Shown here in pieces: positions 29,780 through 40,359 of a stretch of DNA of 63,971 nucleotides. Where the stretch lies: contig JAGBAJ010000013.1 of the NCBI GenBank assembly GCA_017939755.1, forward strand, positions 1-63,971, given 5' to 3'. The first letter of the stretch is position 1. Every line of letters begins with the position of its first letter. Both the position numbers and the translations under genes were made by a program. The notes beneath the pieces are model-generated. The model had not been told where the DNA came from and made no database searches. It saw only the letters and a program-made list of their open reading frames with translations. Source of the DNA: Clostridia bacterium. GTDB taxonomy: Bacteria; Bacillota; Clostridia; TANB77; CAG-508.

Positions 29780-30538
29780 ATGAAAATAAATTTTTCTATT
29801 ATAAAGAATAAAAAACTTACTAAAATTGCCATTAGTCTTATTTGCTGTTTGGCTATAATTGGATATACTACTTCTTTTGGGATGCAACATTACTATAAAA
29901 TAGATTTTTCAACAGGTTTAGTAACTGCTGATAAATTGAATGTAAGAAGTGGGCCAGGAATACAATATAAAATTGTTGCTTCTGTAAATAGAAACGAATA
30001 TATTAGAGTTTTTGCGGGCGTGGGCGATTGGTATATTGTTCAGGTTGAGGGAGACTACATTGGTGCAGTAAGTAAAAAATACATAAAACCAATATATCCA
30101 GGAACATCAAATAAGCAAAGTAACGTGGGTAGTGGCGTAACAACAAATTCAAACTTAAATTCTAACGAAAAAGAAGTTTTTGACTTGATAAATAAGGAAA
30201 GGGTTGCAAATGGACTTAAGGCTTTAGAGATAGATTATGAGGTTCAGAGAGTAGCAAGAATAAAGGCTCAAGATATGGTTGATAGTGGCTATTTTGCGCA
30301 CGAATCTCCAACATATGGTACACCATTTAATATGTTAAAAAATTTTGGCGTTTTCTACAGAACTGCGGGCGAAAACATTGCAGGAAATTCAAGTAATAGT
30401 GGAGCAGTAACTGCGTGGATGAATTCTTCGGGTCATAGGGCCAATATATTAAATAGCAGTTTTAATTATACTGGAATAGGAGTTGTCAATAGTAATAAAT
30501 ATGGAAAAATATATGTACAAATGTTTATAGGAAAATAA
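29780..30538 (+). CDS. Secreted SH3b plus CAP (SCP/YkwD-like) protein
   Basis: 252 residues. A basic N terminus and hydrophobic signal/anchor (about 14-31) precede a bacterial SH3 domain (GLVTADKLNVRSGPGIQYKIVASVNRNEYIRVFAGVGDWYIVQ), a Ser/Asn linker and a C-terminal CAP domain (EKEVFDLINKERVANGLKALEIDYEVQRVARIKAQDM, GENIAG, SSGHRANIL). The CAP cavity His residues are present (AHESPTYG and SGHRAN). It is exported and probably binds cell wall through SH3b. ATG 29780 is used because AGAAGGAGG (29765-29773) leaves 6 bases to it, whereas the ATG at 29774 touches the binding site. Confidence 0.87.
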   Translation: MKINFSIIKNKKLTKIAISLICCLAIIGYTTSFGMQHYYKIDFSTGLVTADKLNVRSGPGIQYKIVASVNRNEYIRVFAGVGDWYIVQVEGDYIGAVSKKYIKPIYPGTSNKQSNVGSGVTTNSNLNSNEKEVFDLINKERVANGLKALEIDYEVQRVARIKAQDMVDSGYFAHESPTYGTPFNMLKNFGVFYRTAGENIAGNSSNSGAVTAWMNSSGHRANILNSSFNYTGIGVVNSNKYGKIYVQMFIGK

Positions 30539-30619
30539 TTCTAAAAATCGCTTTTATGAATATAATAAATACTATACTTTAATATATTGATCTATTTTAT
30601 GCATAAAGGAGGTAATTTT

Positions 30620-30901
30620 GTGTTAAGACCATTAGTAGATAAGATTGTTGTTAAAATGCTTGAAAGCGAGGATTCAACAAAGAGCGGTATTATTTTAACT
30701 AGCGGCTCTAAAGAGAAATCTCAAATTGCAGAAGTAATTGAGGTTGGCCCAGAAGGAAGAATTGACGGAAATATAGTTGAAATGTACGTAAAAAAAGGAG
30801 ACAAGGTAATTATAAATAAATATGCTGGTTCGGAGTTTAAATATAATAATGAAGACTATATAGTTGTTAAGCAATCAGATGTATTAGTTATTGTTGATTA
30901 G
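30620..30901 (+). CDS. groS: Co-chaperonin GroES
   Basis: 93 residues, 10-kDa co-chaperonin that caps GroEL. LRPLVDKIVVKMLESEDSTKSGIILTSGSKEKSQIAEVIEVGPEG covers the mobile loop, and the C-terminal KKGDKVIINKYAGSEFKYNNEDYIVVKQSDVLVIV is typical. The start is GTG: AAAGGAGG (30605-30612) is 7 bases before it. No CIRCE operator was found upstream, so HrcA control is not evident here. Confidence 0.95.
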   Translation: MLRPLVDKIVVKMLESEDSTKSGIILTSGSKEKSQIAEVIEVGPEGRIDGNIVEMYVKKGDKVIINKYAGSEFKYNNEDYIVVKQSDVLVIVD

Positions 30902-30933
30902 AATAATTGGTGTGAAAGATAATTGAATTTTGA

Positions 30934-32589
<1,656 letters not shown>

Positions 32590-32629
32590 TATTGTAAATA
32601 TAGTCTTAATAATTTAAAATAGATATATT

Positions 32630-32680
32630 AATAAGTATATGATGAAGGCTAAAGTGTAGCATCATATACTTATTATTTGT
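32630..32680 (+). terminator. Terminator of groES-groEL
   Basis: AATAAGTATATGATG (32630-32644) is perfectly complementary to CATCATATACTTATT (32660-32674), 15 bp, with T-rich sequence after it. Confidence 0.75.
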
Positions 32681-32749
32681 ATTCGCAATTGCTATTAGAA
32701 TACAAAATAAAAGAGTTCTTTATAAGGGATAAAGATTCTTTAATTTCAA

Positions 32750-33292
32750 TTGAAGTAAATTTTGAAAACACTCATGGTAGAATAAAATTTATTAGAAAAT
32801 ATTGTAGTGAATTAGCTGGAATGTTGCAATAGAAATATAAAGAAAATAATAACAATATCATAAATGAATTTAGAGATAAAATGATAGAAACAGCAAAGTA
32901 ATCCTCATATTTTAAAATAATAAATTCATTTTATGGAATTGGGGAAATATTAACAGCAGAAATACTTGGAGAATTAGGAGATATAACGAGGTTTGATGGT
33001 CCCATTTTGTGGACTTGATCCAACAATAAAACAGTCTGGAAAAAGTATAAATGTGAAAGGAGAAATATCAAAAAGAGAAAATAAATACGCAAGATATATA
33101 TTATTTAATTGTAGTCAAATGGTAGTAAAACTGGGTGCTTCAAACCATCCAGAACATCCAGTATATATTTATTACCAAAATAAAGAAGCAGAAGGCAAAC
33201 ATTATTATGAAAGCTTAACTGCTTGTTCTACAAAAATTCTAAGAATGTTATATTCTATGTATAAAAATAATAAACAATTCTTAGAAAACTAA
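32750..33292 (+). pseudogene. Decayed IS110-family transposase
   Basis: The C-terminal half of an IS110-type transposase is recognisable: a readable frame from about 32781 ends in GIGEILTAEILGELGDITRFDG, and the continuation CGLDPTIKQSGKSI ... SKRENKYARYILFNCSQMVVKLG ... RMLYSMYKNNKQFLEN is in another frame from 32993. There are in-frame stops at TTGCAATAG and GCAAAGTAA and a frame change near 32995. The N-terminal DEDD catalytic part is missing, so this is dead. No insertion ends were found. Confidence 0.75.
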
Positions 33293-33442
33293 CGATAATT
33301 AAATTTTAACATAAAAGAAGTGAAAGAGATACAATTTTTTTTAATATATCGTTTTCGCTTGTTTGTTATACAAAAAAATAATATAATAAATTTATTAAAA
33401 AGGACTTGACAAAAATTAGATAGTCAAGTTAGGAGTAAGGAT

Positions 33443-33676
33443 ATGATTAAATAAAATATAAAAAAAGAATTTAATTGTGATAAAGAAAAAATATGGAATA
33501 TAGTTACAGATAACATTAATTATTGTTGGAGAAGTGATTTATCAAAAGTTGAAGTAATAGATGATAAACATTGTATAGAATATGCCAAAAACAGTTATCC
33601 TACTTATTTTATTATAACTTCAAAGAAAAAAATTAAAAGAATATAAATTTGATAATAGAAAGTTGAAAGTGAGGTA
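33443..33676 (+). pseudogene. SRPBCC-like (START-type) gene fragment
   Basis: ATG ATT AAA TAA stops at codon 4, but the same frame then reads NIKKEFNCDKEKIWNIVTDN, then INYCWRSDLSKVEVIDDKHC, then IEYAKNSYPTYFIITSKKK to a stop at 33646, and the next frame continues YKFDNRKLK. This has the look of the N-terminal part of an SRPBCC/polyketide-cyclase-like protein, with at least one nonsense and one frameshift mutation and the C-terminal half lost. TTGACA and a short CTTGAC/GTCAAG palindrome lie just upstream. Confidence 0.5.
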
Positions 33677-33682
33677 ATAATT

Positions 33683-34204
33683 TTGAAAGAATTAACAGAT
33701 GAAATAGTACAAAAATCCCTAGATTCATTTAATTCTACATGGATAATAATATTAGTGATTTTATTGGTTTTTACTGTAATATTTATAGGCGTAATGATAA
33801 GTTTGAAAAGGCAGACAAAAGTAGAACAAGATAAAAAGAGATTTAGAAACTTAAAAAATAATATTATAGGATTACTTATAGCAACTATAACTTTGGCACT
33901 ACTAGAATTAGGAGGTATATTTATGATTAAGAATAGTTACGAAAATAAAGAAAATTGGAGAATTGAAATACATACTATTACAAGCTTAAGTCATCATACG
34001 GAATATGAAAATGATAGTGATGTTGAGTATGAAGTCTATGAAGCAAAAGTAGGTGAATATTCAAAAAAAATTAAAATTAGCGAAGATGAATATAATACTT
34101 TAAAAGAAGGCGACAAAGTATATGTATTAATTGCAGGAAAATCTTTGGCGGTAGATTTATGGAATACTAAAGAATATAAATATGTAGGAGAAAAATTAAA
34201 ATAA
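33683..34204 (+). CDS. Hypothetical membrane protein with two membrane segments
   Basis: 173 residues. TTG start, with GAGG (33671-33674) 8 bases upstream. Two hydrophobic segments (about 20-42 and 62-82) flank a basic loop (SLKRQTKVEQDKKRFRNLKNN); the C-terminal 90 residues are soluble and beta-rich (YEVYEAKVGEYSKKIKISEDEYNTLKEGDKVYVLI), as in small DUF-type bacterial membrane proteins. Family not recognised. It follows the decayed genes and is bounded by its own terminator. Confidence 0.6.
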   Translation: MKELTDEIVQKSLDSFNSTWIIILVILLVFTVIFIGVMISLKRQTKVEQDKKRFRNLKNNIIGLLIATITLALLELGGIFMIKNSYENKENWRIEIHTITSLSHHTEYENDSDVEYEVYEAKVGEYSKKIKISEDEYNTLKEGDKVYVLIAGKSLAVDLWNTKEYKYVGEKLK

Positions 34205-34560
34205 ATTCAAAAATTTACTCTCAAAGTTTGATTTTTTACATACAAAGATCAATAGAAGTATGTTTTAATTTGTTTTTTTATTGTAGTACCTATTAAACTT
34301 TATATCTCAAGAAATTACAATTTTACTAAAGAAAACTTGTTTGAAAATTAAACAAATAAATTATTAAAAGAAAGCATAAAAATCGAATGCTTTCTTTTTT
34401 TCGCAATAAAGAAGTGCTTTTGATAAAAAGTGAAAGGCAAAAAGGAATAAAATATAATTTAAAAACTCCCCAAAAAATTTTAACAATTAATTCACATTAT
34501 AGACATATTTGCCCTTTATAATGTATAATAAATTCAAATTTTGAAAGGATTGTGGAAATT
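34205..34560 (+). other. Intergenic region after the small membrane protein
   Basis: Apart from the terminator at 34369 and two TATAAT-like boxes (34517 and 34524) without a good -35, nothing recognisable is present; no stable small gene or RNA is seen. Confidence 0.5.
34369..34401 (+). terminator. Terminator
   Basis: AGAAAGCAT (34369-34377), loop of 9, ATGCTTTCT (34387-34395), then six or more T's. Confidence 0.8.
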
Positions 34561-35253
34561 ATGTCAGATATTAATATTCTTGTTGTTGATGACGAATCTA
34601 GAATGCGTAAACTAATAAATGATTTTTTTAAGGTTAAAGGATATAACATTGTAGAGGCAAGTGATGGTGAAGAAGCTTTAAAAATCTTCGAGGAACAAGG
34701 CGAAAATATTAACCTTATATTGCTAGATGTAATGATGCCTAAGCTTGATGGATGGTCGGTACTAAGACAAATAAGACAAATATCTAATGTACCAATTATT
34801 ATGCTTACTGCAAGAGGAGAAGAGCAGGATGAGCTTTTTGGATTTGAACTAGGAGTCGATGAGTATATTTCAAAGCCTTTTAGCCCCAAGATATTAGTCG
34901 CAAGGGTAGAAGCAATCCTAAAGAGAACTCATATAAAAGAAAAAGATATAAAAAATTATGGCGGGATTATTATTGATTCTGATGGTCGTACTGTAGAAGT
35001 AGATTCTAAAAAAGTAGATTTAAGCTTAAGAGAATACGAACTTTTAAAATATTTAGTGGATAACGAAGGAATAGCTCTTTCAAGAGATAAAATACTAAAT
35101 AATGTATGGAACTATGATTATTATGGTGATTCAAGAACTATCGATAGTCATATAAAAAAAATAAGACATAAACTAGGCAAAAAAGGAAAATATATACATA
35201 CTATGAGAGGAGTAGGGTACAAGTTCGATGTTGAAGGAAAGAGCGAGCAGTAA
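34561..35253 (+). CDS. Two-component response regulator, OmpR/PhoB family
   Basis: 230 residues. The receiver has the acidic pair D10-D11, phosphoacceptor D56 in LILLDVMMPKLDG, Thr in MLTARGEEQ and Lys in YISKPFSP; the C-terminal winged helix ends in NVWNYDYYGDSRTIDSHIKKIRHKLGKKGKYIHTMRGVGYKF. The AAAGGA binding site is upstream. The stop overlaps the start of the histidine kinase, so the two form a translationally coupled pair. The stimulus is not known. Confidence 0.93.
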   Translation: MSDINILVVDDESRMRKLINDFFKVKGYNIVEASDGEEALKIFEEQGENINLILLDVMMPKLDGWSVLRQIRQISNVPIIMLTARGEEQDELFGFELGVDEYISKPFSPKILVARVEAILKRTHIKEKDIKNYGGIIIDSDGRTVEVDSKKVDLSLREYELLKYLVDNEGIALSRDKILNNVWNYDYYGDSRTIDSHIKKIRHKLGKKGKYIHTMRGVGYKFDVEGKSEQ

Positions 35254-36748
35254 ATTTCAAAAGGCAAAATCGATTAGAGTTAAGCTATTTTTATCTCTAT
35301 GTATAACAATTATTATTACAATCATTTTTCTGGTTATCATAAATAATTTAGTTTTAGAAACATTTTACATATATAACAAAAAGGATTCTGTAAAAAATAT
35401 ATATGATGATTTGAATAACAAATATAATCATAATGATTCATATAGTGAGATACAAGATTTTGTAAGAGAGCAATCATCTAGGAACAATGTAGATATTTAC
35501 ATAAGGAATCCAAGTACAAATGAAATATTAACAAACTCAAAATTTAAAATTGAAAATATTGAAACCTTTTATAAATTAAGCAATATAAAAGAAAATGCAA
35601 AATGGAGGGATGTATTATATAAATCAGAGAATGTTGTTATAAAAATAGTTAAAGATAAAGTAACAAACAAACCACATATTGTATTGCAAGGAGTACTAGA
35701 TAATCAGTACGAACTATATATAAGAACGCCAGTATCAGCAATAAAGGAAAGCTTAAGAATAAGCAATCAAGTTTTAATTTTTGTTGGAATAATATCTGTA
35801 ATGGTATCGGCAATTATCGTATCTATCGTATCAAAAAGATTTTCAAATCCTATCTTGGAATTAAATGGTATTGCAAAAGGAATGTCAAAGCTTGACTTTT
35901 CAAAGAAATATGTGCCAAGTGATTCTTATGATGAATTAGATGAACTTGGAATTAGTATAAATATGATGTCTGAGAGATTAGAGCATACTATTAAGGAGCT
36001 TAAAGATAATAACGATGGACTAGAAAGAGACATAAAAGAAAAATCAAAAATTGAAGAAATGAGAACACAATTTATATCTGATGTTTCTCACGAATTAAAG
36101 ACCCCGATTGCTCTTATTCAAGGCTATGCAGAGGGGCTAATTGAAAATGTAAATAAAGATGATGAGTCAAGAAAATTTTATGCTGAAGTTATTCTAGATG
36201 AAGCAGATAAAATGGACAAGTTAGTTAAACAATTACTAGAGCTTATGAAACTAGAATATGGTAAGCGAGAATTTAATAACTCAAACTTTGACGTTGTTGC
36301 ATTAACCCAAGAAGTTATTAGAAAATGCGATGTTATGATTAAAGAGAAAAATATAGATGTATCATTTGAAAATGCAGAGCCAATACAAGTGTATGCAGAT
36401 GATTTTTATATTGAGCAAGTGTTAACAAATTATTTAACCAATGCAATAAAATACCTACAGGAGGTTAATGGAAAAAAATCAATTGTAATTGATATAGTTG
36501 AGAAAAATAAAGAGTTTGTAAGAGTATCTGTTTATAATACAGGAAAGAATTTTACAGATGATGAAATGAAAGCTATTTGGGGCAGATTCTACAAAATAGA
36601 TGCATCAAGAAACAGAGAAAATGGAGGAACAGGAATAGGTCTTTCATTAGTAAAAGCTGTTATGAACAATTATAAAAATAAATATGGTGTTAATAATAAA
36701 AAAGATGGTGTAGAATTTTATTTTGAATTAAATAAAGCTAAAGATTAA
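35228..36748 (+). CDS. Sensor histidine kinase
   Basis: 506 residues. Two membrane segments (about 19-45 and 180-203) enclose an outer sensor domain, followed by HAMP (NPILELNGIAKGMSKLDFSKKY), the DHp helix with SDVSHELKTPIAL (His288), and an ATPase domain with NYLTNAIKY (N box), GTGIGLSLVKAVM (G2). Start ATG 35228 lies inside the end of the regulator gene (26-base overlap); there is no better start in frame. Partner of the upstream OmpR-type regulator. Confidence 0.93.
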   Translation: MLKERASSKFQKAKSIRVKLFLSLCITIIITIIFLVIINNLVLETFYIYNKKDSVKNIYDDLNNKYNHNDSYSEIQDFVREQSSRNNVDIYIRNPSTNEILTNSKFKIENIETFYKLSNIKENAKWRDVLYKSENVVIKIVKDKVTNKPHIVLQGVLDNQYELYIRTPVSAIKESLRISNQVLIFVGIISVMVSAIIVSIVSKRFSNPILELNGIAKGMSKLDFSKKYVPSDSYDELDELGISINMMSERLEHTIKELKDNNDGLERDIKEKSKIEEMRTQFISDVSHELKTPIALIQGYAEGLIENVNKDDESRKFYAEVILDEADKMDKLVKQLLELMKLEYGKREFNNSNFDVVALTQEVIRKCDVMIKEKNIDVSFENAEPIQVYADDFYIEQVLTNYLTNAIKYLQEVNGKKSIVIDIVEKNKEFVRVSVYNTGKNFTDDEMKAIWGRFYKIDASRNRENGGTGIGLSLVKAVMNNYKNKYGVNNKKDGVEFYFELNKAKD

Positions 36749-36778
36749 AATAAAGTAATAAAGTCTTAGTATATATAT

Positions 36779-36995
36779 GTTACAATTCATAGTTTAATTT
36801 CATATAAGATTAGCGGTATAATGTAAATTTATAATATTACGCCCCAACTACATAAGAGAATCTACATTTTTACAGCGTTATTCACTTGTAAAAATTAGAT
36901 TCTCTAATTTGCTGGTCCCCACCTTAACTTCATATTATAAATTTACATTATACCGCTAATCTTTGTTATATAATTTTATGGCAGTGAATTGTAAC
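36779..36995 (+). mobile_element. Structured MITE-like element, copy B
   Basis: 217 bp with ends GTTACAATTCA / TGAATTGTAAC. A perfect 31-bp outer stem (36807-36837 with 36932-36962) has a sequence unlike copies A and C but encloses the same CGCCCCAAC and GGTCCCCACCTTAA blocks. The inner hairpin (36855-36874 with 36887-36905, one bulged C) is also of different sequence. No 8-bp flanking repeat is seen here (ATATATAT against CTTTTTTA). Confidence 0.82.
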
Positions 36996-37058
36996 CTTTT
37001 TATTACATATCTTTTCAAATATGGCAGACTAACAACAGCCTGGTTAACTAAATTTTCC

Positions 37059-37087
37059 TTGACATATTATATGGTCAAATATATAAT
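37059..37087 (+). promoter_or_regulatory. Consensus promoter of the WG-repeat gene
   Basis: TTGACA (37059-37064), 17-bp spacer, TATAAT (37082-37087); both boxes match the consensus perfectly, 52 bp upstream of the start. Confidence 0.85.
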
Positions 37088-37138
37088 TAAAGCGTGAAAA
37101 GATAAGCGTTGCAGATTTTTTTGAAGGGAAATAAACAT

Positions 37139-38878
37139 ATGAAGAAAAAAGTTTTAATGATTGTTTTTGGTATAATTTTAATTATAGGAATTGTATGCAT
37201 TATAAATATTAATAAATATAAGAAAAAATATAGTTTTACAATTGAAAAATTAGGTGACGTCAATTATTTTCTGTTGATGAAAGATAATAAATATGGTGTC
37301 ATTAATAAAAATGGAGATACTATAATTGAGCCTATGTATGATGTTATTGAAATACCAAATCCGTCAAAAGATTTGTTTATTTGCAAAAATAATTACAACG
37401 CTGATAGTAATGAATATCAAGTTCAAGTGTTTAATAGTAAAAAGGAAGCTATTTTATACCAATACTATATTGTAGAAGGTATAGCTCTTAACAATGTAGA
37501 AGATAATGGCAACTACGAAAAAAGCATTTTAAAGTATAAGTCTGAGGGAAAGTATGGAATTATTGATTATTCAGGAAATAAGATAACAAAACCTATATAT
37601 GAATCTATTGAAGGATTTGAATACAATGAAGGATTACTAAAAGTAACAAAATCTGGGAAATATGGCATAATTAATATGAACGGCGCAGAGGTCATAAAGC
37701 CCAAATATGATGAAATTATTTCAGATGCTTATTATACAGATGAAAAAGGGTATAGTTCAAGTGGATACATAGTTGGAAAAAGAAGCGATGAAGGTATGAG
37801 ATATGGATACATAGACTCAAATCGTAAACAATTATTAAAGAACGAGTATAATGATATATATAGAATAAATAAAAAGGATGATAAAAATAACTGCTATTTA
37901 GTTGCAAGCGAAAATGGCAAAGCTGGCGTATATCAAAACAAAAAGAATATAATTAAACACGACTATGAAGATATTGTATACAACGAAGACAATGACCTAT
38001 TAATAATGCAAAAGGCTGGTAAACAAGGAGTCGCTAAGTTTGATGGAACATATGTTGTACCAATGGAATATTCAAACATTTTCTTTATAGGTAATGTTAT
38101 AAATTGCCAAAAAAGCAATGAAAATAATGATATTGACTTGTATGATGCTAATGGAAATAAAGAGCAAAATGCGGAATACATAAGTAAGCAAACATACAAT
38201 AATAAATATCAGGTAGTTAGCGTTTCAAAACAAGAGCTTGATGAATATAAAATATTAATAAATGGAACTAATAAAGTAATTGAAGATAACTATTCATACA
38301 TTCAGTATTTATTTGACAAATATTTTATTGCAAGTAAAAATGGAAAGTTTGGAATTATAGACGATGAAGGAAAAGTTGTTATAGAATTTAAATATACCGT
38401 AATACAACCTAGAGACGGATTTGAAACAATAGAATTAATTACAGAAAATAAAACAATAACAATTTTAAATAAAAAGTTTGAAGAAATAGCTCAGATGAAG
38501 TTTGGACAAGTACATTCTATTAATGGATATTTAAAATTATCAAATGATTCTGATATTAAATATATAAATAACAAAGGTGAAGTTGTAGATAGCACAGAAG
38601 TTTATCCAAAAAACAAGTTGTTCTCATATAATGAAAATAAAAAGTGGGGATTTAAAGATAAGAACGGAAACGTGGTAGTTAAGGCAGAATATGATTTTGT
38701 TACAGAATTTAATGTGTATGGTTATGCAGGAATAAAGAAAAATAGTTTATGGGGTGTTATAGATAGCAGTGGAAATATAATAAAAGATCCAACATATAAA
38801 TTAGAGCAAAATCCTAATTTTATTAAAGAATATTACGAAGTCGATTTGGGGTATGGAAATCCATATTATACAAACTAA
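37139..38878 (+). CDS. WG-repeat protein, membrane-anchored
   Basis: 579 residues. An N-terminal membrane segment (about 5-22) is followed by about nine WG-type repeats, each about 40 residues apart, such as KYGVINKNGDTIIEPMYD, KYGIIDYSGNKITKPIYE, KFGIIDDEGKVVIEFKY and LWGVIDSSGNIIKDPTY. WG repeats form a beta-rich scaffold; these proteins are often surface-exposed and of unknown ligand. ATG 37139 is used because GAAGGGAA (37123-37130) is 8 bases upstream. It has a perfect promoter, so probably strongly expressed. Confidence 0.85.
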   Translation: MKKKVLMIVFGIILIIGIVCIININKYKKKYSFTIEKLGDVNYFLLMKDNKYGVINKNGDTIIEPMYDVIEIPNPSKDLFICKNNYNADSNEYQVQVFNSKKEAILYQYYIVEGIALNNVEDNGNYEKSILKYKSEGKYGIIDYSGNKITKPIYESIEGFEYNEGLLKVTKSGKYGIINMNGAEVIKPKYDEIISDAYYTDEKGYSSSGYIVGKRSDEGMRYGYIDSNRKQLLKNEYNDIYRINKKDDKNNCYLVASENGKAGVYQNKKNIIKHDYEDIVYNEDNDLLIMQKAGKQGVAKFDGTYVVPMEYSNIFFIGNVINCQKSNENNDIDLYDANGNKEQNAEYISKQTYNNKYQVVSVSKQELDEYKILINGTNKVIEDNYSYIQYLFDKYFIASKNGKFGIIDDEGKVVIEFKYTVIQPRDGFETIELITENKTITILNKKFEEIAQMKFGQVHSINGYLKLSNDSDIKYINNKGEVVDSTEVYPKNKLFSYNENKKWGFKDKNGNVVVKAEYDFVTEFNVYGYAGIKKNSLWGVIDSSGNIIKDPTYKLEQNPNFIKEYYEVDLGYGNPYYTN

Positions 38879-38892
38879 ACATAGTGAAAAAA

Positions 38893-38923
38893 TTACGGGA
38901 AATCTTTGATTTTCCGATTTGTT
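38893..38923 (+). repeat. Short palindromic repeat R3, copy 2
   Basis: CGGGAAATC-TTT-GATTTTCCG followed by ATTTGTT, matching the CTGAAAAAATC-TTT-GATTTTTTCGG-ATTTGTT hairpin at 19266-19311. Confidence 0.5.
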
Positions 38924-38948
38924 ATATAAAATTAAAATGGAGGTTAAA

Positions 38949-40193
38949 ATGTACAAAGAATTTGGAATTAAGGATGAGGTTGTAAACTTAGCGGAAAAAA
39001 TAGAGCATGAGCTAACATACGTATTTGATGCTGTTAACAAAAGGTGTGAGATTAATACATTAAAAGTGTTAAAAGCTTTTAACAAGTATAATATTTCAGA
39101 TATGCATTTTGGAACAACAACAGGATATGGATATGGCGATGTTGGAAGAGATACAACAGAAAAAGTTTTTACAGAAGTTCTTGGTGCAGAAGACTGCATC
39201 GTAAGAAGTCAGTTTATTTCTGGGACACATGCGTTAACAGTTGCTCTGTTTGCATTTTTAAGACCAAATGATACGATGCTTAGTATTTGCGGAAAACCAT
39301 ATGATACATTAGATGAGGTTATTGGTATTGTAGATAATAAAAGCTCTTTAAAATCGTATGGAATTAAGTATGAACAAATCGATTTAATTGATAATGATTT
39401 TGATTATGAAGCTATTTTAAATAGAGCAAGCAGGCATGATGTTAAACTTATTGAAATTCAAAGATCTCGAGGATACGCTACAAGAAAAAGTTTAACAATA
39501 GATAAAATAGAAAAAGTTATCAAAGCTATTAGGGCTGTTAATGATGATGTAATTATTATGGTTGATAATTGTTATGGTGAATTTGTTGATGATAAAGAGC
39601 CTTTAGCCGTTGGTGCAGATGTAATGGTGGGGTCATTAATTAAAAACCTTGGAGGTGGAATTGCACCAAATGGTGCATATATAGCTGGTAGAGCAGATTT
39701 AGTGGAGCTTGCAGCAGAACGACTTACAGCACCTGGATTAGGAAAAGAAGTAGGACCTACATTAGGAATAAATAAATATATTTTACAAGGTTTATTTATG
39801 GCACCTAGTGTTGTTGCTAGCAGTTTGAAAACATCAATTTTTACAAGTAAAATGATGGAAGAGCTTGGATTTAAACCTGTACCAAGATTCGATGAGAAAA
39901 GAGCTGATATTGTACAAACTATAGAATTTGGCGATAGAGAAAAGCTTATAAAATATTGTCAAGGAATTCAAATGGGGTCTCCAATAGATTCTAATTCTAT
40001 TCCAGAGCCATGGGATATGCCTGGATATACAGACCAAGTAATAATGGCTGCAGGTGCATTTACTCAAGGATCATCAATAGAGCTTTCTTGTGATGCTCCA
40101 ATTAGACCACCATATATAGCATTTCAACAAGGTGGATTAACATATGAATATGGAAAATTGGGTGTTATGAAGGCTATATCTCAAATTATCTAA
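38949..40193 (+). CDS. PLP-dependent Met-gamma-lyase-family enzyme (aluminium resistance protein family)
   Basis: 414 residues, type I PLP enzyme fold of the PF06838 (Met_gamma_lyase) family that includes proteins once called aluminium resistance proteins. The N-terminal FGTTTGYGYGDVGRDTTEKVFTEVLGAEDCIVR and the later MVGSLIKNLGGGIAPNGAYIAGR (probable PLP lysine K232) are characteristic. GGAGG is 5 bases before ATG 38949. Substrate unknown; a cysteine or methionine lyase role is the usual inference. Confidence 0.85.
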   Translation: MYKEFGIKDEVVNLAEKIEHELTYVFDAVNKRCEINTLKVLKAFNKYNISDMHFGTTTGYGYGDVGRDTTEKVFTEVLGAEDCIVRSQFISGTHALTVALFAFLRPNDTMLSICGKPYDTLDEVIGIVDNKSSLKSYGIKYEQIDLIDNDFDYEAILNRASRHDVKLIEIQRSRGYATRKSLTIDKIEKVIKAIRAVNDDVIIMVDNCYGEFVDDKEPLAVGADVMVGSLIKNLGGGIAPNGAYIAGRADLVELAAERLTAPGLGKEVGPTLGINKYILQGLFMAPSVVASSLKTSIFTSKMMEELGFKPVPRFDEKRADIVQTIEFGDREKLIKYCQGIQMGSPIDSNSIPEPWDMPGYTDQVIMAAGAFTQGSSIELSCDAPIRPPYIAFQQGGLTYEYGKLGVMKAISQII

Positions 40194-40289
40194 AAAAGAG
40201 GGGGAGGCCCAAAAATAATTACAATTTTGGCGGTGTCAAATTTCATTTAGAATGCGGTTACATACAATAAGTATGCGCTCTTGCTTTTT

Positions 40290-40319
40290 AAATAAAATTT
40301 TCCTTGCCAAAATTTAATT
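40290..40319 (+). repeat. Repeated leader segment R4, copy 1
   Basis: A 30-base stretch reading AAATAAAATTTTCCTTGC and then CAAAATTTAATT recurs at 59953-59982 with one base changed. Each copy lies 40-70 bp upstream of a gene start. Confidence 0.7.
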
Positions 40320-40359
40320 TTTTTAGGCTGAATGCCTTGAGGAAGGAACGAAACAAAAT

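Noticed and set aside
30539..30619. Search for a CIRCE operator before groES
   Set aside because: No TTAGCACTC-N9-GAGTGCTAA-like inverted repeat is present; only a TATAAT-like box without a -35.
40200..40290. GCGGTTACATAC ... GTATGCGC as a terminator of the Met-gamma-lyase-family gene
   Set aside because: The stem is short and interrupted and the T-run is not immediately adjacent; evidence too weak.
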